The notes: generated by a model from the sequence alone, not told the origin. A stretch of 64,000 nucleotides of DNA from Nostocales cyanobacterium HT-58-2 (GCA_002163975.1 CP019636.1:4715501-4779500); one strand, 5' to 3'. Shown: positions 24,203 to 33,205, counted from the first letter of the stretch. Translations and numbers: made by a program.

Positions 24203-25837
24203 ATGGCGAAAGTTGCACTGCTGATTGGCGTCAGTGATTATGATGAGCCTAGCTTAAACCCGCTACCTGGTGCTGTTATGGATGTCGATGCTGTACAGCG
24301 AGTCTTGCAGCATCCAGAGATGGGTGGGTTTGCACCGGGTAATATCACCGTGCTAAAAAACCCGCAACGACAGGTAATGGAAGGGGAGATAGAGAAGCTG
24401 TTCTCCAATCGGCAAAAGGATGACTTGGTGCTGCTGTATTTTTCTGGTCATGGGATTAAGAATGACAGTGGCAACCTTTTCTTTGCAACTCGACAAACTT
24501 GCAAATTCCCTAACAAACTACTGCAAGAAACCAGCGCTGTTGCTGCCAATCAAGTACATAGGTTTATGGAAAATAGCCGATCGCGACGACAGGTTATTAT
24601 TCTTGACTGTTGCTTTAGCGGTGCATTTGCCGAAGGTATGCGGGCAAAAGATGATGGCACTGTAGATATAAAGACTCTATTAGGAGGGGAAGGACGGGCA
24701 GTTCTCACTTCTTCTACCGCCACTCAGTATTCTTTTGAACAACAGGAATCAGACCTATCGGTTTATACTCGCTATCTTGTGGAAGGCATTGAGAAAGGCG
24801 CAGCGGATACTGATAACGACGGTGTAATTTCCGTCGATGAACTGCATGATTACGTCTGTAAGAAAGTGCAGGAAGCAGCACCCGCTATGAAGCCAGAGAT
24901 TTATGCCATCAAAGAGGGCTACAAAATTCAGCTGGCAAAAGCTCCAATAGGCGACCTGAAACTGGAGTATCGTAAGGAAGTAGAAAAGTGCATCCGCAAT
25001 GGTCAAGTTTCGCGTATTGGTCGCCGCATTCTCAACCGACGTCAAAGTGAATTGGGTTTGTCAACGGAGGAAGTCGCGACAATTGAGAATGAAGTGCTGG
25101 AACCTTTCCGCCAGCGCCAGCAAAATCTAGAAGAATATGAAGAAGCACTGGCTGAGGCGTTGGAGGAAGAAGGTACTCTCAGCCATCACACGCGGGAGGA
25201 TTTGAAGCGCTTACAGCAACTTTTGCAATTGAGAGATGAAGACATTGTATCAATTGAGGCGCGATTAACCCCACCCCCAACCCCTCCCCGCAAGCGGGGA
25301 GGGGTGCCCGATAGGGCGGGGAGGGGTTCTGATACTATGTCTGCTGAATCTCTACTCTCTACAACTGACGAAGATGACCTCAGTTCAGAAAAAGGCGTAG
25401 ACTACACGAAACTGCGAGACCTACTAGCAGCAGGAAAGTGGAAAGAAGCTGACAATGAAACTTACCTAGTGATGCTACAGGCTGTTGGTCGTGAGAAGAG
25501 GGACTATATCAGAAAAGAAGAACTCTTAAACTTTCCCTGCACTGACCTGCGCACGATTGACCAACTGTGGGTGAAATACAGCCATGGGCGCTTTGGCTTC
25601 AGCGTTCAAAAGAAAATTTATCTAACCGTCGGCGTCAAACCAGACGGTAATTACTACGAAGAAGTTAGGGAAAAATTTGGCGATCGCGTAGGTTGGAGAG
25701 TGAAAGAAAAGTGGATCTCTTATACAGAAGTCACTTTTGATACAACTGCCCCAGAGGGACACCTCCCTGCCCGGTTTTTTGTTGGTGTGTTGGGCGTCTC
25801 TTCTCTCGCATCGAGACTTGTAAACTGTAACATTTAA
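24203..25837 (+). CDS. Caspase-GUN4 effector (metacaspase-like peptidase, one GUN4 domain)
   Basis: This 544-aa protein has a caspase-like domain (1-245) with catalytic His83 in YFSGHGI and Cys137 in LDCCFSG. It contains a perfect EF-hand loop (DTDNDGVISVDE, 202-213). A charged helical segment (253-350) is followed by a Pro/Gly/Arg linker (355-376) encoded by a palindromic repeat, and a GUN4 domain (390-523). GUN4 domains bind Mg-porphyrins or bilins. The last ~20 residues (VGVLGVSSLASRLVNCNI) seem frameshifted: another frame gives LFSRIETCKL, like the paralog's inner tail. A peptidase gated by Ca2+ and tetrapyrrole is a hypothesis. Confidence 0.85.
   Translation: MAKVALLIGVSDYDEPSLNPLPGAVMDVDAVQRVLQHPEMGGFAPGNITVLKNPQRQVMEGEIEKLFSNRQKDDLVLLYFSGHGIKNDSGNLFFATRQTCKFPNKLLQETSAVAANQVHRFMENSRSRRQVIILDCCFSGAFAEGMRAKDDGTVDIKTLLGGEGRAVLTSSTATQYSFEQQESDLSVYTRYLVEGIEKGAADTDNDGVISVDELHDYVCKKVQEAAPAMKPEIYAIKEGYKIQLAKAPIGDLKLEYRKEVEKCIRNGQVSRIGRRILNRRQSELGLSTEEVATIENEVLEPFRQRQQNLEEYEEALAEALEEEGTLSHHTREDLKRLQQLLQLRDEDIVSIEARLTPPPTPPRKRGGVPDRAGRGSDTMSAESLLSTTDEDDLSSEKGVDYTKLRDLLAAGKWKEADNETYLVMLQAVGREKRDYIRKEELLNFPCTDLRTIDQLWVKYSHGRFGFSVQKKIYLTVGVKPDGNYYEEVREKFGDRVGWRVKEKWISYTEVTFDTTAPEGHLPARFFVGVLGVSSLASRLVNCNI
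25265..25330. repeat. GC-rich palindromic repeat inside the caspase gene (copy 1)
   Basis: cccacccccaacccctcccc-gcaagc-ggggaggggtgcccgatagggcggggagggg is a dispersed intergenic palindrome of cyanobacteria lying in frame within the coding sequence. It encodes LTPPPTPPRKRGGVPDRAGRGS. A second copy is in the paralog at 58231-58296. Confidence 0.75.
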
Positions 25838-25854
25838 GCGTTTCAGAATTTTCT

Positions 25855-25927
25855 GTAGGATGCGTTAGCCCAGGTACGGCATCAGGTACTCGAACAGCAT
25901 GGGTTACGCTTCGCTAACCCATCCTAC
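25855..25927. repeat. Dispersed repeat gtaggatgcgtta...cccatcctac, full copy
   Basis: This MITE-like element has inverted ends (gtaggatg / catcctac) and an inner gggttacgcttcgctaaccc hairpin. Other full copies are at 27592-27663 and 61982-62057, with partial ones near 26154, 26798, 56372, 59661 and 61532. It separates the caspase gene from the GUN4 remnant. Confidence 0.7.
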
Positions 25928-25941
25928 ATTTGCTGAACCGA

Positions 25942-26076
25942 TTAGAACCTTGGAAAAAATTTGGCGATCGCGTTGGCTGGAGAGTTCAGGGAAGTTGGCT
26001 CACAGAATATGATGTTACTGTCGATAGTTCAGCACCACAGGGACATCTCCCAAGTCCAATGCTGCGAATGCGGTGA
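25942..26076 (+). pseudogene. GUN4 domain C-terminal remnant
   Basis: The 45-codon frame gives LEPWKKFGDRVGWRVQGSW then LTEYDVTVDSSAPQGHLPSP and stops at MLRMR. It matches the end of the third GUN4 domain of the paralog at 56692 almost residue by residue (KKFGDRVGWRVQGSWLTEYDV). The front half is missing. The sequence after it repeats that after the main gene (cgtttcagaattttctgtagg), showing a tandem duplication followed by deletion. Confidence 0.75.
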
Positions 26077-26190
26077 ACTGTGATAAGTATATCTTCTCTC
26101 GCATCGAGGCTTGTCAAGCGACTGTAACAATTAAGCGTTTCAGAATTTTCTGTAGGATGCGTTAGCCCAGAGTACGGCATCACGTACTCT

Positions 26191-26463
26191 GATACTTGCT
26201 AGTGAGTCTTTGATACTCGTTCACGAGTCTTTCATACTCATTCACGAGGTTCTAATACTGGCTCATGAGTGTTTGAGACTCATTCACGAGTGTTTGATAC
26301 TCGCCCATGAGATTTTTATACTTGCTGGTGAGTGTTGAGTACTCGTTCACAAGGTTCTGATACTCGCTCATGAGTGTTTAATACTCGCTGATAAGTCTTG
26401 AATACTCGCTGGTGAGTCTTTGATACTCGTCCATGAGATTTTAATACTCGTCTACAAGACTTA
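26191..26463. repeat. 21-bp tandem repeat array 1 (13 units)
   Basis: There are thirteen degenerate units of gatactcgttcacgagtctt-like sequence, each exactly 21 bp. On the minus strand the units read as heptads like NEYQRLV with TAA/TAG where Gln codons (CAA/CAG) would stand. It lies downstream of the caspase locus. Three more arrays are at 56403, 59781 and 61648. Confidence 0.85.
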
Positions 26464-26595
26464 TAACTAGTTATGCAAATGAAATGACATACTTACTGTA
26501 TTGTGGGTATTGCCTTGCAAAATTTCGTATCTGTTCAGTGAAGATTAAGAGCAATGCTCACCATACCTTGAGCTTGCTTGTCTACAAAACTTATA

Positions 26596-26653
26596 GCGAT
26601 AGCCGTTTGCGTAGCGTGTCCGACAGGACAAGGCTAATTGCTTCTCTTATCGC
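26596..26653. repeat. Dispersed palindromic repeat (gcgatagccg...ttatcgc), partial copy
   Basis: The ~58-bp element starts gcgatagccg and ends tcttatcgc, related to the longer copies at 59705-59782 and 61571-61649. It lies in the 422-bp gap between array 1 and the nuclease-like gene, which otherwise holds fragments of the gtaggatgcg repeat and no gene. Confidence 0.55.
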
Positions 26654-26849
26654 ATTCATCATCTAGGAAAGGATTTATAAAGTAATAAGTAACGAACCAA
26701 TAAATTATGATGCGTTACGGCAAGCTTTCATTTTCTCAAACTTTCAAATCCTTACATAGCCGTAACACATCCTACTGACTTGTGGCGATATTTTCTGTAG
26801 GATGCGTGAACTCAGAGTAAGCCATCAGATGCTCGGGCTAGGGAACACT

Positions 26850-26865
26850 TATAATACATATGTAT
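26850..26865 (+). promoter_or_regulatory. Candidate -10 box and palindrome before the nuclease-like gene
   Basis: TATAAT at 26850-26855 overlaps the start of a perfect 12-bp palindrome ATACATATGTAT (26854-26865), 20 bp before the ATG at 26886. No convincing -35 box is seen. The palindrome could be an operator. Confidence 0.35.
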
Positions 26866-26885
26866 TTGCATTTTCCCTAATCATT

Positions 26886-27512
26886 ATGGTGAAAACAATA
26901 CAATCGCGGGATATCAGTCTTTATGAACTAGAAGAAAAATTTGGTTTGCAATTAGTTACAAATCCTAATTGTTTCACAGAATGGACAGAGGATTTACCGT
27001 TACTAACTGATGTCGAAAAATTGTCTTTAGAACGAGTAAGAAGTAACTATTTAAACTTAACGAAACGCCGTCCAATGTCAGAAGAAGCTGTGAAGATGGT
27101 AGTGCTATCTCCACTGCTTGATTTAGCTGGTTTTTATCAACCTCCTTTCGAGATTGAAACAGAGACTTCAACTGAAATTTCTGCTGAAGATGAAGGCGTT
27201 GTCGTTCAAGGTAATATTGATGTTTTAGTCCTAAATAAAAGACTTTGGATACTAGTTATTGAGTCTAAAAGCACTAAATTTGATGTCTTAACCGCATTAC
27301 CCCAAGCACTTGCTTATATGCTTGACACTCCCAATATTGAACAACCAACTTTTGGATTACTTGTCAATGGTAGAGAGTTTGTTTTTGTCAAGCTAGTTCA
27401 GCAAGAAAAGCCAAAATATGCTCGTTCATATGCATTATCAATTGAACGCGATGCAGAATTTCAACAGGTACTTAATGTCTTAAAACGCATTGGTCAATTA
27501 ATTTTGTTGTAG
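26886..27512 (+). CDS. PD-(D/E)XK-like nuclease / type I restriction R-subunit N-terminal-like protein
   Basis: The start was placed at MVKTIQSRDI (208 aa), shortly after a TATAAT box. The core VQGNIDVLVLNKRLWILVIESKST fits a PD-(D/E)XK nuclease site (Asp in NIDVLV, Glu-x-Lys in IESK), as in the N-terminal domain of HsdR-type proteins. It is much shorter than HsdR and has no helicase domain or methyltransferase neighbour. Such small proteins are common in cyanobacteria; function is unknown. Confidence 0.7.
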   Translation: MVKTIQSRDISLYELEEKFGLQLVTNPNCFTEWTEDLPLLTDVEKLSLERVRSNYLNLTKRRPMSEEAVKMVVLSPLLDLAGFYQPPFEIETETSTEISAEDEGVVVQGNIDVLVLNKRLWILVIESKSTKFDVLTALPQALAYMLDTPNIEQPTFGLLVNGREFVFVKLVQQEKPKYARSYALSIERDAEFQQVLNVLKRIGQLILL

Positions 27513-27591
27513 CCAATTGCCCACTCACCAAAAAAATAATGACCAACGAAGACGCGGAGAAGAAGAGATGGGGTGAGCCAGTAGTGAACCA

Positions 27592-27663
27592 GTAGGATGC
27601 GTTAGCCTTGGCTAACGCATCACCTCAAATAGCATGGGTGACGCTTCGCGCTTCCCATCCTAC
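27592..27663. repeat. Dispersed repeat gtaggatgcgtta...cccatcctac, full copy
   Basis: This has the same inverted-end element as at 25855-25927, with gtaggatgcgttagcc at one end and cttcccatcctac at the other. It lies between the convergent nuclease-like and spoT genes. Confidence 0.7.
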
Positions 27664-27730
27664 ATTTATTCACGTTTTCTCGCCCTGCAAACTTTTCCAG
27701 ACGAATTTTGAATTCCCCCTCAAGGAGTGA

Positions 27731-30004
27731 CTATTCGTCGATTTGACCAACGCGACGAATGTTGAGAATATCGCTGAGTTTTTTGACTTGGGTGAACACT
27801 TGTTCGAGTTGAGGGCGATCGCGTATTTCAATCCCCAAGTCAATGAGTGCTGGTTGACCGTTAGCAGTTTTGACTTGAGCATGGCGCACGTTGATCCCCT
27901 GGTCACTTAAGCGTGAGAGGATATCTTTTAGCACTCCCACTCGGTCAAGAGCTTCAATTTGAATATTCACAGGGTAAGTCTGAGGACGACTTTGAACTTC
28001 ACCTGCTGAGTTCCAATGAACGGGTACGAGGCGCTCATATTCCACAGTTTCTAAATTTTGACATCCTTGACGATGAATCGAAATGCCTCTACCGCGTGTC
28101 ACAACACCAATAATCGATTCTCCAGGAATCGGGGTGCAACATTTCGCCAGATGATGCACTAACCCTTCTACCCCAACTATTGGTGAGTCAGTGCTGCGTG
28201 AACTCGCTGGAGGAACATCTCGCAAAGCTTTGGTTGTTGGGAGCAGTTCTTTGGTAGGAACTGTAGATGCAGTTGTGACTGGTTGTTGCGCTTTGACGAC
28301 TTCTCGCCAACGGTTGAGGACTAAATTGAGTGTGACTTCACCGTAACCCAAAGCCGCGAGTAAATCTTCCATAGAATGATAGTTACATCGTTCTGCAACT
28401 ATCTGCATCGGTTGCGACTTAATCAGGTTTTCAACACCAGGTTTCCCCAACTCTTTTTCTAACAATTCTCGACCACGAGCAACATTTTCTTCTCGGCGCG
28501 ATCGCTTGTACCACTGCTTAATCCGATTTTTCGCCGCAGATGTTCTGACAAAGTTTAACCAATCTAAACTGGGATGACCGTTCTTTTGGGTGAGGATCTC
28601 GACAATATCTCCATTTTGCAGTCGCGTTGAAAGTGGTACTATCCGCCCATTCACTTTTGCTCCTGCACAGTGATTGCCAACTTCTGTATGGATGCGATAG
28701 GCAAAATCTATAGTTGTAGAACTCGGGCTCAAAGAAACCAAATCTCCTTTGGGCGTGAAAACATAAACATCATCTTCAAAGAGATTATCCTTGACGCTTT
28801 CTAGATATTCCTGAGCATCTTTAAGGTCATTTTGCCATTCCAACAACTGCCGCAACCAGGCGAATTTCTCATCTGCTGCGGTCAAATGAGTTGCGTGAGA
28901 ACCACCAGTTTCTTTATACTTCCAGTGGGCTGCAATTCCATACTCGGCAACGTGGTGCATTTCTAGTGTCCTGATTTGCACTTCTAAAGGACGACCCCAC
29001 GGACCAATGACCCCAGTATGCAACGACTGATAGCGGTTCGGTTTAGGCAAGCCTATGTAATCCTTGAATCTTCCCGGAATTGGGCGGCAAGCATCGTGAA
29101 CAATCGCTAACGCACGGTAACACTCCTCATTAGTGTTAACAATAATCCGTAGCGCTGCCAAGTCGTAAATTTCGTGAAACTCTTTGTTTTGCTTCTGCAT
29201 CTTTTGGTAAATGCTGTAAAGATGCTTCGGACGCCCACTAAGGTCTAGACATTGAATTCCCGCTTCCATAAGCCGAGATCGCAAAACTTCGGCAACTTTT
29301 GTCAATCTCTCTTCCCGCGCTGCCCGTTTTTCGGCGACATACTCCTGAATTTGGCGGTATGATTCTGGTTCTAGATACTTAAAGGATAAATCTTCTAGTT
29401 CCCATTTCATATGCCAGATCCCCAGGCGATTGGCTAGGGGAGCAAAGATTTCTCGTGTTTCCAACGCAATGCGGCGACGTTTTTCGTCAGGAAGATGTTC
29501 AAGAGTCCGCATGTTGTGCAGGCGGTCTGCAAGCTTGACTACAATGACTCGAATATCTTGCGCCATGGCCAAAAACATTCGGCGAAAGTTCTCTGCTTGG
29601 CTTTCGGTTTTACTTTTAAAATTAATTTTAGAAAGTTTTGTGACGCCTTCAACTAATAGTCGCACTTCTTTACCAAAGCGCTGCTCTATCTCTTCAATAG
29701 TGACTTCTGTATCTTCCACTACGTCATGGAGAAATCCAGCTGCTATCATAGCAGCACTACCTCCTAATTCTCTCAGAATTCCAGCAACAGCGACAGGATG
29801 ACAAATGTATGGTTCTCCTGACTTGCGGTACTGACCTTGATGCAATTGATAAGCAAATTCAAATGCTCCGTGAATTAAGGCTCTATCGCTTTGCCTTCGG
29901 TCATCTTCTGCTGAAATCCTTTCTGTAGATGACCCATTTAGACAAGTATGTAGCCATTCCGGAAGAGTAATATCAATTCTAGAAGTTGATAGAGTGCTGA
30001 TCAT
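27731..30004 (-). CDS. spoT: Bifunctional (p)ppGpp synthetase/hydrolase (Rsh, SpoT/RelA)
   Basis: The 757-aa protein has domains in order: HD hydrolase (His-Asp in AGFLHDVVEDTEV, ~85-100), synthetase with RPIPGRFKDYIGLPKPNRYQSLHT (~310-335), TGS (VFTPKGDLVSL, ~415), a helical/zinc-finger part with CCTPIPGE, and a C-terminal ACT domain. Both catalytic halves look intact, so it can make and degrade the stringent alarmone. It is divergent from patD. Length is normal for long Rsh proteins. Confidence 0.93.
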   Translation of the reverse strand: MISTLSTSRIDITLPEWLHTCLNGSSTERISAEDDRRQSDRALIHGAFEFAYQLHQGQYRKSGEPYICHPVAVAGILRELGGSAAMIAAGFLHDVVEDTEVTIEEIEQRFGKEVRLLVEGVTKLSKINFKSKTESQAENFRRMFLAMAQDIRVIVVKLADRLHNMRTLEHLPDEKRRRIALETREIFAPLANRLGIWHMKWELEDLSFKYLEPESYRQIQEYVAEKRAAREERLTKVAEVLRSRLMEAGIQCLDLSGRPKHLYSIYQKMQKQNKEFHEIYDLAALRIIVNTNEECYRALAIVHDACRPIPGRFKDYIGLPKPNRYQSLHTGVIGPWGRPLEVQIRTLEMHHVAEYGIAAHWKYKETGGSHATHLTAADEKFAWLRQLLEWQNDLKDAQEYLESVKDNLFEDDVYVFTPKGDLVSLSPSSTTIDFAYRIHTEVGNHCAGAKVNGRIVPLSTRLQNGDIVEILTQKNGHPSLDWLNFVRTSAAKNRIKQWYKRSRREENVARGRELLEKELGKPGVENLIKSQPMQIVAERCNYHSMEDLLAALGYGEVTLNLVLNRWREVVKAQQPVTTASTVPTKELLPTTKALRDVPPASSRSTDSPIVGVEGLVHHLAKCCTPIPGESIIGVVTRGRGISIHRQGCQNLETVEYERLVPVHWNSAGEVQSRPQTYPVNIQIEALDRVGVLKDILSRLSDQGINVRHAQVKTANGQPALIDLGIEIRDRPQLEQVFTQVKKLSDILNIRRVGQIDE

Positions 30005-30317
30005 ACAAGAGGCGCGGTTAGGGGATTGAGAGTAAAGTACAAAGGTCGATAATGTTGACGGGCATTACCGTCTGAAGAAATTGTCAATAACACACGCACT
30101 CTCGCGCTTCTGTGTGGAGTGGTTTCTCCAAAGCAGAGAATGCAAGTTATCCAGTGCGAGTGTCTAGTATCATAGTTGGGAAGAACGATATATACCAAAT
30201 CAGCCCCAAATTTCATATGAGGCGAGAGATTCGGAAACAAAGTTTAAGGAAGTTCAGTTTATCAGAAAAATTTCTTGACATTACCTTGAATTTAATAGTA
30301 TCTCAAGAAGCACTTCA

Positions 30318-30668
30318 ATGTCTCTAATTCGCGAGAAATATCACGCTTTGAAAATATTGCTGAAACAACTACATTCGGATATCACGACTACCAAAGTAGA
30401 AGCATCTCAACTGAGGCAGAGTATGACATCCTTACAGGAATTTTTTCAGCAACAGATTGTGCCTTTGGTTTATAAGGACACAGACAGTTTCGATGAGAGT
30501 CGTTTTCAGTCTTATCAAACGGAAATCAGCAAGCAACTGCATCTCTTGGAAATAGATGTGATGTTTTTTCAAGGAGCACGGCAAGCTTTCACTGCCAAAA
30601 ATAGACTTGATGCCATAGGCGATCGCCTAACAACTCTGATCGAATACTGTAATGCCATATTGCAATAA
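30318..30668 (+). CDS. patD: PatD-like heterocyst frequency control protein
   Basis: The 116-aa all-helical protein resembles PatD as I recall it: SLIREKYHALKILLKQL at the start and QTEISKQLHLLEIDVMFFQGARQAFTAKNRLDAIGDRL at the end. In Anabaena PCC 7120 patD is an NtcA-regulated gene that tunes heterocyst frequency by interacting with FtsZ. No catalytic motif is present. If right, it supports a heterocyst-forming host. The assignment rests on memory of the sequence pattern. Confidence 0.6.
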   Translation: MSLIREKYHALKILLKQLHSDITTTKVEASQLRQSMTSLQEFFQQQIVPLVYKDTDSFDESRFQSYQTEISKQLHLLEIDVMFFQGARQAFTAKNRLDAIGDRLTTLIEYCNAILQ

Positions 30669-31415
30669 ATAGTACCAGCAGGGCAAGCAGTATGACACGA
30701 AAAAATGACAAATTAAAATGAAAATTTGAAAATTAAAGATTCTCTACTTTTTTTGAACTGTTGTAATTGATATTCTTTCACATTTTGTAGCCGTCTTTAC
30801 ACATTTTATTGGCACAATCTGTTGCAAATGCAGTCAAAAGTGAGCTAAGGCAGTGAGCCTAGCACTCTTGCTAGGGCTTCCCTCTGGCTACACAGACGGG
30901 CGAAACGCGAGGGCTTGGCGTGCAAAGCGTGTCTTTCCTGGATTCACCTCGAACGCGAGTGCATCTAATGACAGGAGAAGGGGCAAGAGGCAAAGTCAAG
31001 AATTCTTGAAATTTCAATTTTTGTCTTATAAAGAACCCTGAACTTGAGCATCAAAATTTAGTATGAGTTCTTTCTTACTAAGTGGAGAGTCAAGGTGAGA
31101 AGCTTACAGATTTATAACGTTTTTTATCTGCTGACACCACAAGTCGAGACACAGCATACTATTTCCCTATAAACGTCATATATTGCATTCAATTGAAAGC
31201 AGCTATATTCGTAAAGAGAAAGGATTTCTTTGATACTGAGTACAGTAAATTTATCTATGTAGTCATTTGACTAGAAGGAGATTTCCAAACTTGTCCTGAT
31301 TAAATTCTGTGTTCGTCTCAAAAATTCTTAGGCAGCAGCCCTGACGTATTTCATGTGATACACTATCCTGATTTTAAAACTTAGAAGCTATTAGCTGATA
31401 GCGAAGAAATCATTT
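30669..31415. other. Long intergenic region
   Basis: The 747-bp gap between patD and the ABC ATPase gene has no convincing gene. The stretch 30870-30990 (cgaaacgcgagggcttggcg...tcgaacgcgag) looks like dispersed-repeat debris. A promoter for the ABC gene is expected near the right end but was not recognised. Confidence 0.4.
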
Positions 31416-33137
31416 ATGAGTGAAGCCTTATTTTGTATTAAAAATTTACGAGTTGCCTATCCTCATCCTAGTGATGAAGAGGCCCAGTGGGCAGTTGATA
31501 ACGTATCTTTCACCTTAGAAGCAGGTGAAAGAATAGGATTAGTTGGAGAGTCGGGCTGCGGTAAGTCAACTCTGGGACGGGCAGCAATGCGGTTGTTACC
31601 ACCCTCTACCCAAATTGAGGGACAAGTGAAGTTTCAAGGGCGATCAGTATTTGATATGACGCCTGAACAGTTACGAAAATTCCGAGGAGAAGCAGTCGCG
31701 CTCATTTTCCAAGACCCCATGACGCGTCTTGATCCGTTGATGACCATTGGGAACCACTGTATAGAAACTTTAAAAGCTCACTCACCTCAATTGTCGAGTC
31801 AGGAAGCTAAAGAAATAGCTATTGCCACTTTAGAAAAAGTCAAGATTCCTGGCAGTCGTTGGAATCAGTATCCTCACGAGTTTAGCGGTGGAATGCGGCA
31901 GAGGGTGGCGATCGCCCTAGCGTTGCTTCTCAAGCCTAGGTTAATTGTTGCCGATGAACCCACCACCAGTTTAGATGTCACCGTATCTGCGCAGATTCTA
32001 CAGGAACTCACAAGACTTTGTGGGGAAGAAAACATGGCATTACTGCTGATTTCTCACGATTTGGCTCTTGTTGCCGAGTATTGCGATCGCATTGGCGTCA
32101 TGTACAAGGGCAAAATGGTGGAAACGGGTTCTTCTTATGCTGTCTTCCAGCGTCCTCAGCACCAGTATACACAGTCTCTTCTACAAGCAGCTTTGCATAT
32201 TCAAACAGTGGATGAGAGTGAAGAACAAGGAAACACGGTGACAATGGACAATAACTCTCTGCCTAACAGCCTGTTCCCTGCTGCTTCTCTCTCCCCATCT
32301 TCTTCCCTTTCTGCGTCAAAAGACCAATCACCAATTTTGCGTGTCCAAGAATTACAACAGCACTACACCATAGAACCCAACTTCATAGAACGACTGTTGA
32401 GACAGCAAAGCCAGACAATTAAAGCAGTAGATGGGATCAGCCTAGAACTGTATCCAGGAGAAATTTTAGGATTGGTTGGGGAGTCAGGTTGCGGTAAGAG
32501 TACGTTATCGCGGACAATATTGCAACTTATTCGTCCTACTGCAGGTAAAGTTGAGTTTTTGGGACAAGATTTAACTGGCTTATCACGTCAGGAAATGCGT
32601 ATCTCTAGACGGCAAATGCAAATGGTGTTTCAAGATCCCCATGCTTGCCTAAATCCTGCCATGACAGTAGGACAAAGCATAGCTGATCCTTTGCTCATTC
32701 ATCAGCTTGCAGATCAGGCAAAGGCGAAACAAGAAGTCCTGTGGATGCTAGAAAAAGTAGGGTTAACACCACCAGAGGTTTACTACCAACGTTATCCTTC
32801 TGATTTATCTGGTGGACAGCAGCAAAGAGTTGCGATCGCCCGTGCGTTGATTACTCGTCCTAAACTACTCATTTGTGATGAGCCAGTGAGTATGTTAGAT
32901 GCTAGTGTGCAATCACAAGTTTTAGATTTGATGTTGGAGTTGAAAGAGGAATTTGAGTTAACGTATTTGTTTATCACACATGACCTATGGTTAGCGCGGT
33001 TTCTATGTGATAGGATTGCTGTAATGAACAGTGGAAAAATTGTAGAAATTGGTCCCACTAAACAGATTTTTGCTAATCCGCAACACCCTTATACAAAAAC
33101 TCTACTTGGGGCAGCCCCACTTTTGGCGCGAGCATAA
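31416..33137 (+). CDS. Dual ATPase of a peptide/nickel-type ABC transporter
   Basis: The 573-aa protein fuses two ABC domains of the Dpp/Opp (DppD+DppF) type. Domain 1 (~1-260) has Walker A GESGCGKST, signature FSGGMRQR and Walker B LIVADEPTTSLD. Domain 2 (~305-573) repeats these as GESGCGKST, LSGGQQQR and LLICDEPVSMLD. A Ser-rich linker joins them. It energises uptake of oligopeptides, nickel or similar solutes. No permease or binding protein is adjacent. Confidence 0.88.
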   Translation: MSEALFCIKNLRVAYPHPSDEEAQWAVDNVSFTLEAGERIGLVGESGCGKSTLGRAAMRLLPPSTQIEGQVKFQGRSVFDMTPEQLRKFRGEAVALIFQDPMTRLDPLMTIGNHCIETLKAHSPQLSSQEAKEIAIATLEKVKIPGSRWNQYPHEFSGGMRQRVAIALALLLKPRLIVADEPTTSLDVTVSAQILQELTRLCGEENMALLLISHDLALVAEYCDRIGVMYKGKMVETGSSYAVFQRPQHQYTQSLLQAALHIQTVDESEEQGNTVTMDNNSLPNSLFPAASLSPSSSLSASKDQSPILRVQELQQHYTIEPNFIERLLRQQSQTIKAVDGISLELYPGEILGLVGESGCGKSTLSRTILQLIRPTAGKVEFLGQDLTGLSRQEMRISRRQMQMVFQDPHACLNPAMTVGQSIADPLLIHQLADQAKAKQEVLWMLEKVGLTPPEVYYQRYPSDLSGGQQQRVAIARALITRPKLLICDEPVSMLDASVQSQVLDLMLELKEEFELTYLFITHDLWLARFLCDRIAVMNSGKIVEIGPTKQIFANPQHPYTKTLLGAAPLLARA

Positions 33138-33175
33138 TCCAGTGATAAAACAGTGACCAGTGAAAAGTGACCAGG

Positions 33176-33205
33176 TTTCACATGGGGATTAGACCCCAAG
33201 TGAAA
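33176..33205 (+). terminator. Stem-loop terminator after the ABC ATPase gene
   Basis: TTTCAC-A-TGGGG / CCCCA-A-GTGAAA form a long stem with a 6-nt loop 38 bp after the stop. There is no strong T-run. Confidence 0.6.

Noticed and set aside
26191..26463. Possible CRISPR array
   Set aside because: The units are contiguous 21-mers without spacers, are degenerate, and have no cas genes nearby; this is a minisatellite.
26484..26666. 60-aa frame after array 1
   Set aside because: It lies on dispersed repeat sequence (gcgatagccg...ttatcgc) and has no coding features.
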